From: Chloroflexota bacterium
Lineage (GTDB): Bacteria; Chloroflexota; Anaerolineae; Aggregatilineales; Phototrophicaceae
Reading direction: 5' to 3'
NCBI GenBank assembly: GCA_026707745.1
Contig: JAPOWG010000042.1
Location: 1 to 41,622 of the forward strand
DNA length: 41,622 nt
Position 1 is the stretch's first letter. Every line of letters begins with the position of its first letter. A program made the position numbers and the translations under genes. Of the stretch, positions 16,599-24,481 are shown one piece after another. Under the pieces are notes generated by a model that saw only the letters and a program-made list of their open reading frames with translations, was not told where the DNA came from and searched no databases.

Positions 16599-16940
16599 CT
16601 AGCGGCTGAGCATAGTGCGGAACTGTTCTTCAGTCAGAACATCGCTCGCCAAGGCTTCCTTAAAAGCCTGTTTGACGCCCCGAAGGATCTCCTCCTTCCT
16701 CTGCTCTCGGTACGGATCATTATCATCTTCCGTATCGAGCGGGCTCGGACTATAGTCGCCCGCCTCGTATTCCGCTTCCGCTTCCCGCAAATCCGCGGCG
16801 ATCTCTTCGTCGCCAGGCTCGCCGAAAATTTCATCGTACAATGCCCTCAACTGCTCCGGAGAAAGCGAATTCAAATCTACTTCCGAGATTCGCTCGCGGT
16901 CAGACTTCCGGTCAATCTGGACATCGGAATTGTGATTCAT
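16599..16940 (-). CDS. Hypothetical acidic protein
   Basis: From the ATG at 16940 this is a 113-residue, very acidic soluble protein. It contains SLSPEQLRALYDEIFGEPG and a C-terminal helical part ending in LTEEQFRTMLSR. There is no membrane segment and no recognised family. The frame is open upstream with other ATGs at 17009 and 17057, but that stretch is basic and unlike the body; the start remains uncertain. The region beyond 17009 would overlap the leader of the divergent PIG-L gene. Confidence 0.45.
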   Translation of the reverse strand: MNHNSDVQIDRKSDRERISEVDLNSLSPEQLRALYDEIFGEPGDEEIAADLREAEAEYEAGDYSPSPLDTEDDNDPYREQRKEEILRGVKQAFKEALASDVLTEEQFRTMLSR

Positions 16941-17074
16941 CCCCGCCGCCGTCAAGTTGCGCTTGACTTGCGTGACCGGAGTATAGCGCGAGGCCGCTGT
17001 TCTTCCCATGCGGTAAGATATGCTGCGGTTTGGCGCGTCAAGAGGCAGGCGCTTCACACAGAAAAGGGCAAGCG

Positions 17075-17893
17075 ATGACAGTAGACTACGACAAACTTCA
17101 AGCGATCCCGCAGCGCGACGAGCCTTACCATATAGTGGTGACCGCCGCCCATCACGATGATATCGAATTTGGCGTGGCGGGCAGCGTAGCGCGCTGGATC
17201 CGCGAAGAAGGCGCTACGGTGACCTATGTCATCATCACCGATGGCGGCTCCGGCAGCAACGATCCGGGCGTAAGCAAGCGGACTCTAATCGATTTGCGTC
17301 GGGAAGAGCAGTTGGAAGCCGCGTCTATCGTGGGCGTCAACGATGTGCGTTTTCTCGACTACCCCGATGGCATATTGCAGGCGACGCTGGACTTGCGACG
17401 GGATATCACGCGCATTATCCGCCAGACCAAAGCTTACCGCGTCGTCTGTCAAGATCCGACTACCGTCTTCGCCCACAGCAGTTACATCAACCATCCCGAT
17501 CACCGCGCCGCCGGTGAAGGGACGCTATATGCCGTCTTCCCCAGCGCCGAGACGCGGCCCATCTTTCCGGAGCTTCTGGCGGAAGGCTACGAACCGCACA
17601 AGGTCGGCGAACTGTATTTGAATCTGACTCAGGCGCCGACGCACTACCATGACATCAGCAGCACAATCGAACTCAAGATGGCGGCGCTGGGCGCCCATGT
17701 CTCACAAATTGGCGCGGGGGACGATTTCGAGAATGGCGCCAAGAAGTGGCTGACCGAGTCAAATCGCCTTGGAGGCGAGATGGTCGGCGTCGCGTATGCA
17801 GAATACTTCCGCGTGCTCAAGTTCGATGAAGAACGCCAGAGTTGGTACGAGGAAGAGAAAGAACGACTGGCGGCGGAAGCCGCCGGGGATTAG
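17075..17893 (+). CDS. PIG-L/LmbE family deacetylase
   Basis: This 272-residue protein fits the zinc-dependent PIG-L family, which removes N-acetyl groups from sugars such as GlcNAc conjugates (MshB, BshB and LmbE are relatives). The first metal motif, usually PHPDDxE, appears as AAHHDDIEFG with His27, Asp28 and Asp29. The second, HPDH, is in NHPDHRAAGEG at residues 139-143. Between them lies VTYVIITDGGSGSND, the usual second strand and loop. The replacement of the motif's Pro by Ala does not touch ligands. The ATG at 17075, with AAAAGGG ahead of it, is preferred over an upstream in-frame start at 17030. A small exported-protein gene follows 46 bases later. The sugar substrate is unknown. Confidence 0.87.
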   Translation: MTVDYDKLQAIPQRDEPYHIVVTAAHHDDIEFGVAGSVARWIREEGATVTYVIITDGGSGSNDPGVSKRTLIDLRREEQLEAASIVGVNDVRFLDYPDGILQATLDLRRDITRIIRQTKAYRVVCQDPTTVFAHSSYINHPDHRAAGEGTLYAVFPSAETRPIFPELLAEGYEPHKVGELYLNLTQAPTHYHDISSTIELKMAALGAHVSQIGAGDDFENGAKKWLTESNRLGGEMVGVAYAEYFRVLKFDEERQSWYEEEKERLAAEAAGD

Positions 17894-17939
17894 AGAACTG
17901 CTGACGCGGTGGACCAATGTCGAGACAACAGGAGACAGT

Positions 17940-18173
17940 ATGACAGCGCGCGCCAAAATCATCGTCATCGCAAGCATAGTGTTGGCATTGGCGGGCGCCT
18001 TGCTGGTTGCCGCTGTCTATGCCCAAGGTCTGGCTCAGCGCCTGCAGGGCATCGCGCCTTCGCTAAGCCTAATAGATCGCCTTGTTGTCGATTTCCTCTG
18101 CGCCTTCCGCGATCAGCTATTGACCGACTTAGACCATGCGCGTCTGACGGTGTACTGCACGGTCGGCATTTGA
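17940..18173 (+). CDS. Small protein with N-terminal signal or membrane helix
   Basis: This 77-residue reading begins with basic residues, then a hydrophobic helix (about residues 7-28, ending near VYAQG), so it is either anchored in or exported across the membrane. The remaining 48 residues show no motif. The start codon is well supported by AGGAGA six to eight bases upstream. The spacing after the PIG-L gene suggests co-transcription. It is short and without a recognised family, so it could be a chance frame, but the ribosome-binding site and signal together make it credible. Confidence 0.45.
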   Translation: MTARAKIIVIASIVLALAGALLVAAVYAQGLAQRLQGIAPSLSLIDRLVVDFLCAFRDQLLTDLDHARLTVYCTVGI

Positions 18174-18211
18174 ATCGCCGGAGTTGAAGGCGCAAGATGG
18201 CCGGTCGGCAA

Positions 18212-18241
18212 TTGCCGCAGCGCCTGCCTCGACGCTACAAT
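18212..18241 (+). promoter_or_regulatory. Candidate promoter for the FAH-epimerase unit
   Basis: TTGCCG (18212-18217) and TACAAT (18236-18241) are separated by 18 bp and stand 36 bp before the ATG at 18278. They match the sigma-70 consensus at four and five of six positions respectively. Confidence 0.4.
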
Positions 18242-18277
18242 AGCAGCGTTATCCGCATTTAGCAAAGTAGGACGGAC

Positions 18278-19153
18278 ATGATTCTCACGACTTTTCAATC
18301 TGACGATGGCGTTAAATTGGGCATCAAAAGCGATCAGGGTATATTGGATGTGGCGGCGGCTGTTGCCGCGACAGGCGTCGATTGCCCCGCCAGCCCGGAT
18401 GGTGTTTATGGCCAAGGGCTGCCTGCTTTGCCGGCGCTGGCGGATCTGTTAAGCAAGGCCGACGACGACGCGCTATACCTTGATGAAGCCGATTTGACAT
18501 ACGCGCCGACCGTCCCCAATCCGGGCAAGATCATTTGCGTCGGCTTGAACTATGCCAAGCACGCGGCCGAAGGGGGTATGGACCCACCGGAGAATCCCGT
18601 CTTGTTCAGCAAGTTCAACAACGCGATCGCCGCGCACAATGAGGATGTGCCGATGCAAGCTGATTGGAAGACCGTCGATTATGAATCGGAGTTGGGTGTT
18701 GTTATCGGCAAGACCGCGCGCAACATCAGCGACGCGGAGGCGCTCGACCATGTCCTGGGATACTGCAATATGAACGACCTCAGCGAACGCCACCTACAGA
18801 TGCTCTGCGGGCAATGGTTGCTGGGCAAAACACTGGACAAATTCTTGCCTGTCGGCCCCTATGTCGTCACCGCGGACGAGATACCGGATCCGCAAAACTT
18901 GTCAATCAAAGGCTGGATGAACGGCGAATTGCGGCAAAACAGCAATACAGCCGATATGATATTCAGCGTAGCCGAGATCATCGCCTTCGCCAGCAAGGTC
19001 ATGACGCTCTGCCCGGGCGATATCATCAGTACGGGCACGCCCGAGGGTGTGATCCTTGGCATGGATCCGAGAGTTTGGATGAAGCCCGGCGATGAATATG
19101 TCGTGGAAGTGGAAGGGCTTGGCAAACTAGCCAATCGGATGGTCGAGGCATAA
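18278..19153 (+). CDS. Fumarylacetoacetate hydrolase (FAH) family protein
   Basis: This 291-residue enzyme belongs to the FAH superfamily, whose members hydrolyse or isomerise 2,4-diketo and related acids. An N-terminal domain of about 75 residues is followed by the catalytic domain starting at GKIICVGLNYAKHA. The divalent-metal ligands are in DYESELGVVIG (Glu136 and Glu138), with the downstream NMNDLSER. The late TGTPEGV segment and a C-terminal VEVEGLG are also characteristic. Close relatives include 2,4-diketo-3-deoxy-L-fuconate hydrolase and ureidoglycolate lyase-type enzymes, so the reaction cannot be fixed. The start has AGGA upstream. The epimerase gene begins two bases after its stop, so the two almost certainly share a transcript. 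Confidence 0.88.
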   Translation: MILTTFQSDDGVKLGIKSDQGILDVAAAVAATGVDCPASPDGVYGQGLPALPALADLLSKADDDALYLDEADLTYAPTVPNPGKIICVGLNYAKHAAEGGMDPPENPVLFSKFNNAIAAHNEDVPMQADWKTVDYESELGVVIGKTARNISDAEALDHVLGYCNMNDLSERHLQMLCGQWLLGKTLDKFLPVGPYVVTADEIPDPQNLSIKGWMNGELRQNSNTADMIFSVAEIIAFASKVMTLCPGDIISTGTPEGVILGMDPRVWMKPGDEYVVEVEGLGKLANRMVEA

Positions 19154-19155
19154 TC

Positions 19156-20100
19156 ATGGCGGACACTTATCTTGTTACCGGGGGCATGGGCTGCATCGGC
19201 GCCTGGGCGCTCTATTACCTGCGTCGCGCTGGCAAGAGCGCCGTCAATTTTGATCAGAGTACGGACCGGCACCGGCTGGACTGGTTAATGAGCGCCGGGG
19301 AACAAAACGAGATCACTTTTGTACAGGGCGACCTGCGTGACACGGATAGCTTGAAAGCGGTATTCGCGGAACATGGTATCACGCATGTCATACATCTAGC
19401 TGCCTTACAGGTCCCGTTTTGTCGCGCCAATCCGGTTCTGGGGGCGCAGGTCAACGTGACCGGCACAGTCAATATCTTCGAAGCGGCGCATGCAAATGGC
19501 GTGGGACACGTGGCATTCGCCTCGTCGATCGGCGTATATGGACCGCCTTCGGAGTTCCCGCCGGGTCTGATCCCCAACGACGCGCCGCAGCATCCGCGTA
19601 CGCTGTACGGCGGATACAAGGTTTGCAACGAACAGACCGCCAAGGTCTACTTTTACGATCAGGGCATCACCAGCACGTGGCTGCGTCCCTATACGGTTTA
19701 CGGCGTTGGGCGGGACCAAGGTATGACCAGCGAACCGACCCATGCCCTGGTCGCCGCCGTCAAGGGTACGCCGTACAATGTCGGCTTCAGCGGCACGATG
19801 CAGTTCCAATTCGCGCCCGATGTGGCGCGGCAATTTATTCTGGCCGCCGAGCAGCCATTAGATGGCGCCTACGGCTTCAACCTGGGGCAACCTTCAGCCA
19901 CTGTCGAGCAGTTCGTCGACATCGCCAAGGGCATCTTGCCGGGCGCAGAGATTGAGGTGGCAGACAATCCCCTGCCCTTCCCGGCCGGCTTTGATGACAG
20001 CCAGCTACGGGCGAACTTTGACGCGATCTACGAAACGCCGCTGGATGAGGGCATCGCGAGGACGATCGAGCATATTCAAGGGCTGGGTGATCGGATCTAG
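19156..20100 (+). CDS. NAD-dependent epimerase/dehydratase (extended SDR)
   Basis: This 314-residue protein has the extended short-chain dehydrogenase fold. The nucleotide-binding loop TGGMGCIG lies at residues 8-15, HLAALQ follows at strand 4, the catalytic Ser is in ASSIGVYG, and the catalytic YxxxK is YGGYK. Residues after about 180 form the substrate-binding domain. Such enzymes epimerise, reduce or dehydrate sugars and sugar nucleotides, or oxidise uronates. It follows the FAH gene by two bases, which suggests a shared pathway for a sugar-derived acid. Its last 224 bp are overlapped on the other strand by the extended tail of the Uma2 gene. The precise reaction is unknown. Confidence 0.87.
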   Translation: MADTYLVTGGMGCIGAWALYYLRRAGKSAVNFDQSTDRHRLDWLMSAGEQNEITFVQGDLRDTDSLKAVFAEHGITHVIHLAALQVPFCRANPVLGAQVNVTGTVNIFEAAHANGVGHVAFASSIGVYGPPSEFPPGLIPNDAPQHPRTLYGGYKVCNEQTAKVYFYDQGITSTWLRPYTVYGVGRDQGMTSEPTHALVAAVKGTPYNVGFSGTMQFQFAPDVARQFILAAEQPLDGAYGFNLGQPSATVEQFVDIAKGILPGAEIEVADNPLPFPAGFDDSQLRANFDAIYETPLDEGIARTIEHIQGLGDRI

Positions 20101-20713
20101 AGAGATTCTGATAGCGGAGCGATTGTCTCAAGCTGCTTTCAGCGATGGGGAACAAGCGGGTCATTTCCAACTCGAACCCGGGTAGGACATCTTCGCCGAT
20201 GAGTTTGCCATCTTGTCCGACGAATTCGATATCGAGGCGCGAGCCGTCGACGGACCGGCAGACATCGACGCCTTTTTCGGCGGGCAGTACGATCCAGACC
20301 AAACGACTGCCATTGTCCAAGTAGATTCGCGCTTTTTCGTGGAGTTGCTTGAGCGAGTCGGAAGGCGGGGCGAATTCTATGGCCAGATCAGGCATGACGG
20401 AAAGGAATTCATCTTCTGGTTGCTGGCTCAAGCTCGCATGACTGACGAATGCGACACCTGGCGCGAGTAGTGTGCGGCGGTCATCGGGCGGGTAGAAGCC
20501 GAGTTCAGTGTGCGATTCGCCCAAGTCGTGTTCCTCTAAGAACATCCCGATAAACATGCCTATGCGATTGGCGAGACGACTATGGATCCGCTTTACCGGT
20601 GACAAAACAATGAGTTCTCCGTCAATCAGATAAAGTCGCTTGTTTTCGTATTCAGGTCGCTGCGACATTTCCCAGACGGCATCAATATCAAGCAGTCTTT
20701 CTTGTGTGGCCAT
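19877..20713 (-). CDS. Uma2 family endonuclease-like protein with extended tail
   Basis: Residues 1 to about 195 match the Uma2 (DUF820) family of PD-(D/E)XK-fold proteins: an N-terminal helix, GELIVLSPV, LAPGVAFVSHA, then MPDLAIEFAPPSDS, followed by EKARIYLDNGSRLVWIV. These are common in cyanobacteria and Chloroflexota; their biological role is unsettled. The family normally ends shortly after a GFELEMTRLF-like strand, but here the frame stays open for another 84 codons of Arg/Ser/Pro-rich sequence, most of it antisense to the epimerase gene. A lost stop or frameshift near 20100-20140 is likely. The ATG at 20713 is preferred (GGGG upstream and an extended -10 box), although the frame is open to 20785. 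Family call firm, 3' end doubtful. Confidence 0.75.
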   Translation of the reverse strand: MATQERLLDIDAVWEMSQRPEYENKRLYLIDGELIVLSPVKRIHSRLANRIGMFIGMFLEEHDLGESHTELGFYPPDDRRTLLAPGVAFVSHASLSQQPEDEFLSVMPDLAIEFAPPSDSLKQLHEKARIYLDNGSRLVWIVLPAEKGVDVCRSVDGSRLDIEFVGQDGKLIGEDVLPGFELEMTRLFPIAESSLRQSLRYQNLSRSDHPALEYARSSSRCPHPAAFRRSRQSSPVAGCHQSRPGRAGDCLPPQSLRPARCPWRCRRTARQWLKVAPG

Positions 20714-20744
20714 TGCGCCCCTGCCTTGCACTACGATTTTGCCT

Positions 20745-20753
20745 ATCATACCA
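20745..20753 (-). promoter_or_regulatory. Extended -10 promoter for the Uma2 gene
   Basis: The minus strand reads TGG directly followed by TATGAT, an extended -10 element, 31 bp upstream of the Uma2 ATG at 20713. No -35 box is evident, which is usual for extended -10 promoters. Confidence 0.35.
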
Positions 20754-20802
20754 AAAGCGGGTCCCATTGTTTGATCTTCGATCACAGTCTGAGAGGCTCA
20801 AC

Positions 20803-22488
20803 ATGAAAAATCTAACGCTGCTTCTTCCGATCTTGGCATCGTTTCTTTTTGCATTGTTGCCAGTCTATGCGGCCGATATCACCGTCGATGAAAACTGCAG
20901 CCTGGCGGATGCGATTAAAGCAGCGAATATGGATGAGGCGGTCGGCGGCTGCCCTGCTGGGGATGGCGCGGATGTGATTAGGCTCTCGGCGGATATGACG
21001 CTAGGAAAAGAACTGCCGCGCGTCACAACGGAAATCAGTATTGAAGGCGGCGCCTACCGCATCAACGGGGCTGGCGCTTTCCGCCTCTTTTTCGTGGAAG
21101 CGAGCGGGATGCTGACGATCGACCGACTAACGCTGCTGGACGGCAAGGCGAGGGAAGTGGCGTCTCCTAACGAAGGGAAAACTGAAGCTGGCGGCGCAAT
21201 CATCAACCAGGGCGTTCTGAGCATCAGCAACAGCGCCTTCTCGGGCAACTCGGCTGATCGAGATGGCGGCGCAATACTCAACGCCGGGCTTCTAAACATC
21301 AACGACAGCGCCTTTTCTGGCAACTCGGCTGATGACGGCGGCGCGATTTACAACTTTGGAGAGCTAAGCATCAGCGGCGGCGCCTTCTCGGATAACTCGG
21401 CTGATCGAGAGGGCGGCGCAATACTCAACGCCGGGCTTCTAAGCATCAGCAACAGCGCCTTTTCTGGCAATTCGGCTGATGCCGGCGGCGTGATTTACAA
21501 CTTTGGAGAGCTGCACGTCAACAGCGCTACCTTCACTGACAATTCGGCATATTATCGGGGCGGCGCGACTTTCAACGAGAGTGTGCTAAGCATCGACAAC
21601 AGCGCCTTCTCGGGCAACTCAGCGTCTCTGGGTGGCGCAATACACAACGTGAACGATCTCAGCGTCAACAACGGCGCCTTTTCTGGGAACTCAGCTCATA
21701 TAGGCGGGGCAATTAACAACCTGGGAGAGTTAAGTGTCACTAGCAGTAGATTCTCTGGCAACTTAGCTGGTACGAGCGGCGCAATTAACAACAGCGCAAT
21801 TGACAGCCCTGGAGAGTCAAGTGTCATTAACAGCATATTCACTGGTAACTCGGCTACTGGCGGTGGTGCAATCGGAAATGATGGGGAGCTTAGCATCGCC
21901 AATAGCTATTTTGCCCATAACTCCGCACATTTATTCGGCGGCGCAATTGCAAATGTCGGAACGCTAAGCGTCAGCAATAGCACCTTCTATCGCAACGCAG
22001 CTGATAAGATCGACGACAGCGCCCCTAGTGACGACTCGGTTGTATCTGTAGGAGGCAGTTTATACGTTTTCGGCTACGAAAAGAACACATCGACAGCTAC
22101 CCTCACACATGTGACTATGGCGCGCAACTCCTCAGAGGGTCAAGGCGGAAGCATTTTTGTCGATTCGATAGGTTGTGCCACCGTCAATCTCCGCAACAGC
22201 ATAATAGCTGGCGGCACAGGCGGAGACTGCGTAGGTCCCCTGGCTGAAAACTTCGGAAATCTCATCGAGGATCGTTCCTGCGACGCCAAGCCGAGCGGCG
22301 ACCTCGTGCTGGGGGAACTGGTCGAACCCGAGGATGGCTCGCCGGCTTATTTTCCGCTGCTTGAAGGCAGCCCAGCTATCGACACCGCGGATCCGACCTA
22401 TTGCATCAAAAATGATCAAATCGGCACGGTGCGACCACAAGGCACCACCTGCGACATTGGCGCGATAGAATACGTACTAGAAGAATAG
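20803..22488 (+). CDS. Secreted beta-helix repeat protein (CSLREA/choice-of-anchor type)
   Basis: This 561-residue protein starts with a clear signal peptide (hydrophobic residues 4-20, likely cleavage after VYA). A CSLADAIKAAN segment near residue 30 corresponds to the CSLREA domain found at the N-terminus of surface beta-helix proteins. From about residue 105 to 400 come roughly a dozen 24-25-residue repeats built on the pattern S-x-F-S-G-N-S-A-x-x-G-G-A-I-x-N, as in polymorphic membrane proteins, which should stack as a right-handed beta-helix. The C-terminus has GSPAIDTADP and CDIGAIEY, typical of choice-of-anchor Q proteins. The ATG at 20803 follows GAGAGG. It is probably exposed on the cell surface, perhaps as an adhesin; the ligand is unknown. 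Repeats 21233-21526 are a recent duplication. Confidence 0.85.
   Translation: MKNLTLLLPILASFLFALLPVYAADITVDENCSLADAIKAANMDEAVGGCPAGDGADVIRLSADMTLGKELPRVTTEISIEGGAYRINGAGAFRLFFVEASGMLTIDRLTLLDGKAREVASPNEGKTEAGGAIINQGVLSISNSAFSGNSADRDGGAILNAGLLNINDSAFSGNSADDGGAIYNFGELSISGGAFSDNSADREGGAILNAGLLSISNSAFSGNSADAGGVIYNFGELHVNSATFTDNSAYYRGGATFNESVLSIDNSAFSGNSASLGGAIHNVNDLSVNNGAFSGNSAHIGGAINNLGELSVTSSRFSGNLAGTSGAINNSAIDSPGESSVINSIFTGNSATGGGAIGNDGELSIANSYFAHNSAHLFGGAIANVGTLSVSNSTFYRNAADKIDDSAPSDDSVVSVGGSLYVFGYEKNTSTATLTHVTMARNSSEGQGGSIFVDSIGCATVNLRNSIIAGGTGGDCVGPLAENFGNLIEDRSCDAKPSGDLVLGELVEPEDGSPAYFPLLEGSPAIDTADPTYCIKNDQIGTVRPQGTTCDIGAIEYVLEE
21233..21526 (+). repeat. Tandem in-frame duplication, two 147-bp units
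   Basis: Copy 1 (21233-21379) and copy 2 (21380-21526) are contiguous and nearly identical for most of their length, including an exact match through AATACTCAACGCCGGGCTTC offset by 147 bp. Each unit encodes 49 residues, that is two beta-helix rungs. Neighbouring rungs are far more diverged, so this step is recent. Confidence 0.8.
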
Positions 22489-22798
22489 AGAATATCTTGC
22501 TGCATGTGCGCCTATAATCTCAGTAAGTGCAAGTAAGTCATGCAACAGATTGCAAGGTCAATTTACACCGTGCCGGCTAGTTTTACGGGCGACCCGGCGG
22601 GTCGCCCCTACCGCCGACTTCTATTTTGGAGTTGCATGGCTTTGTTGGTCTTATTTCTGTGCTCTGTTTATGTAAACTGTGGCGCTCATACGACAAGCAG
22701 TCTTGCTATTTTGCGCGAGCACGGCAAATCTTTTCGCCAGTTACGCGCCGAGCGACTCTGCGTCTCTGTGGTGCATTAAAGGGAAGAAAGTCCAAACC
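22489..22798. other. Intergenic region with palindrome, no firm gene
   Basis: This 310-bp gap holds a TATAAT (22513-22518) without a good -35, the palindrome at 22587-22607, and a 79-codon plus-strand frame (22540-22779) with one hydrophobic stretch. The frame runs straight through the palindrome and lacks a ribosome-binding site, so I do not call it a gene. Confidence 0.5.
22587..22607. repeat. GC-rich palindrome, dispersed repeat type
   Basis: Arms GGGCGACCC and GGGTCGCCC flank GGC in a perfect 9-3-9 hairpin, followed by CTACC. A near copy (arms GGGCGAGCC and GGGTCGCCC, loop AA, followed by CTGC) is at 38649-38668, and a hairpin of the same geometry with other arm bases is at 7068-7088. 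All three lie between genes. Confidence 0.65.
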
Positions 22799-24472
22799 AT
22801 GTCCAAAACCACGCGGATCATCCAACAATTAAGTACCAATCTGTTCAATATGCAGCGGGCGCGCGTCAAGGCGATCGACTACGTCATGATCAAGGTGCCG
22901 CCGTCCTTCGCGCCGATCCCCAGCAAGCGCAACTTCGTCCAGCAACAGATCCTGGGGCCAGCGCCTATGAGCCTGATGGAGTTCGTGGCGGCGCTGGAAC
23001 GCATCGCCGACGATCCGCGGACGCTGGGCGTGATCCTGTACTTTCGGGGTTTCTCCGCCAGCACGGCTGATCTGCAGACCATGCGCGACGCCATCCTGCG
23101 CCTGCGCGAAAAAGGCAAACGCGTCTTGAGCTTCGCGCCCGGTTATCGCACTTTGGACTACTATGTGGCTAGCGCTTGTGACGAGATTCTGCTGCCGCCC
23201 GGCGGCATGCTGGAAACAACTGGGCTCTTCAGCCAGCAAATCTTCTTGAAAGAGGGATTGGGGGCCGCCGGACTGCAATTTGACGCTATCGCGATCTCGC
23301 CCTATAAAGGCGCGGCCGATAGCCTCACCCGCAGGGAACCCTCGCCAGAGGGGCGCGAACAAACCAACTGGTTGCTCGATTCGGTCTACGAGATGATCGT
23401 CGACGGCATCGCCGCCACGCGCAAGATGAAGCCGCATGCGGTGAAAGCAATGATCGATCAAGCCGTTCATCTCACTGAAGACGCCCTAGAAAAGGGCTAC
23501 ATAGACGGGGTTATGAACGAGCAAGCGCTGGTCGAGTATCTGGGCGTCACCAAGATCACGATGTGGGAAGAGGCCGACGGCCAACTCTATCTGCCCGTCC
23601 GCGATTTCGGCGGCAAGTATGTCGCGATCCTGTATGCCGGCGGCATGATCGTCGACGGGGAAAGCGCTACGCCACCGAGCGATATGCCGATTCCCATTCC
23701 CTTTGTTGGGGGGGAACGCCTGGGCGATATCACGCTCAATCAACAGGTACGCAACTTGATAAAAGACCCAAGTTGCGGCGCGCTGGTGCTGTATATCGAT
23801 AGCGGCGGCGGTTCGGCAAGTGCTTCGGAATCCATGGCTTCAGCGCTGGGGGAGTTCGCCAAATCGCGCCCGCTGGTCGTGTGTATGGGCGGCGTCGCCG
23901 GATCCGGCGGTTATTATATTGCCACGCCGGCGCACTGGATCGTGGCGCAGCCCGGCACCATCACGGGTTCGATCGGCGTCATCATGGGCAAGCTGGTCAA
24001 TAGTGAACTGCTTAGAAAGCTGCGCTTCAACGCCGTCTCTTACCTGCGCGGCGAAAATGCCAATCTTGTCGCTGGGGAAAGTCCTTTCAGCGATGTCCAA
24101 CGCGAGATGATCCGCGACAGCGTCGAGCACATTTATCAACAGTTCTTGGATCGCGTAGCGAACAGCCGCGAAATGGCGGCGGCCGAAATCGATGGGATAG
24201 GCGGCGGCCGCGTCTGGACCGGGCAGCAGGCGCTGGACAACGGCTTGGTGGACGAACTGGGTGACCTTCATACCGCCATTGAGAAAGCGCGTCAGTTAGC
24301 CAAGCTGCCGGAGTCGGCGCCGGCGGTACTGGTGCGCGAAAAAGGCAAACCCATCGGCGTGGAGTTGGCGGAACAGAATCCCGCGGCGCTGGCGAAATAC
24401 CTGGTGGAGAATATCGAGATGATGACGAGCCGCGCGCAGTACCTGATGGATTTCGATTGGCGGGTGAAGTAG
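22799..24472 (+). CDS. sppA: Signal peptide peptidase SppA, 67K type (protease IV)
   Basis: This 557-residue protein is a double-domain S49 serine protease that degrades cleaved signal peptides and other membrane-associated peptides. The Ser-Lys dyad is recognisable: Lys170 in the N-terminal domain (SPYKGAAD, followed by SPEGREQ) and Ser369 in the C-terminal domain (GVAGSGGYYIA). Their 199-residue separation matches the known K209/S409 pair of E. coli. TITGSIGVI follows the serine as usual. The N-terminus has no hydrophobic anchor, unlike E. coli SppA, so it may be cytoplasmic or the start may differ. The ATG at 22799 is chosen because the upstream open frame (from 22679) is not protein-like. 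A GGGAAG lies about 10-12 bases ahead. The DUF488 gene follows within 10 bases. Confidence 0.9.
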   Translation: MSKTTRIIQQLSTNLFNMQRARVKAIDYVMIKVPPSFAPIPSKRNFVQQQILGPAPMSLMEFVAALERIADDPRTLGVILYFRGFSASTADLQTMRDAILRLREKGKRVLSFAPGYRTLDYYVASACDEILLPPGGMLETTGLFSQQIFLKEGLGAAGLQFDAIAISPYKGAADSLTRREPSPEGREQTNWLLDSVYEMIVDGIAATRKMKPHAVKAMIDQAVHLTEDALEKGYIDGVMNEQALVEYLGVTKITMWEEADGQLYLPVRDFGGKYVAILYAGGMIVDGESATPPSDMPIPIPFVGGERLGDITLNQQVRNLIKDPSCGALVLYIDSGGGSASASESMASALGEFAKSRPLVVCMGGVAGSGGYYIATPAHWIVAQPGTITGSIGVIMGKLVNSELLRKLRFNAVSYLRGENANLVAGESPFSDVQREMIRDSVEHIYQQFLDRVANSREMAAAEIDGIGGGRVWTGQQALDNGLVDELGDLHTAIEKARQLAKLPESAPAVLVREKGKPIGVELAEQNPAALAKYLVENIEMMTSRAQYLMDFDWRVK

Positions 24473-24481
24473 GTTGCGGAT

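Noticed and set aside
22540..22779. 79-codon frame with one hydrophobic stretch
   Set aside because: No ribosome-binding site, and it passes straight through the palindromic repeat.
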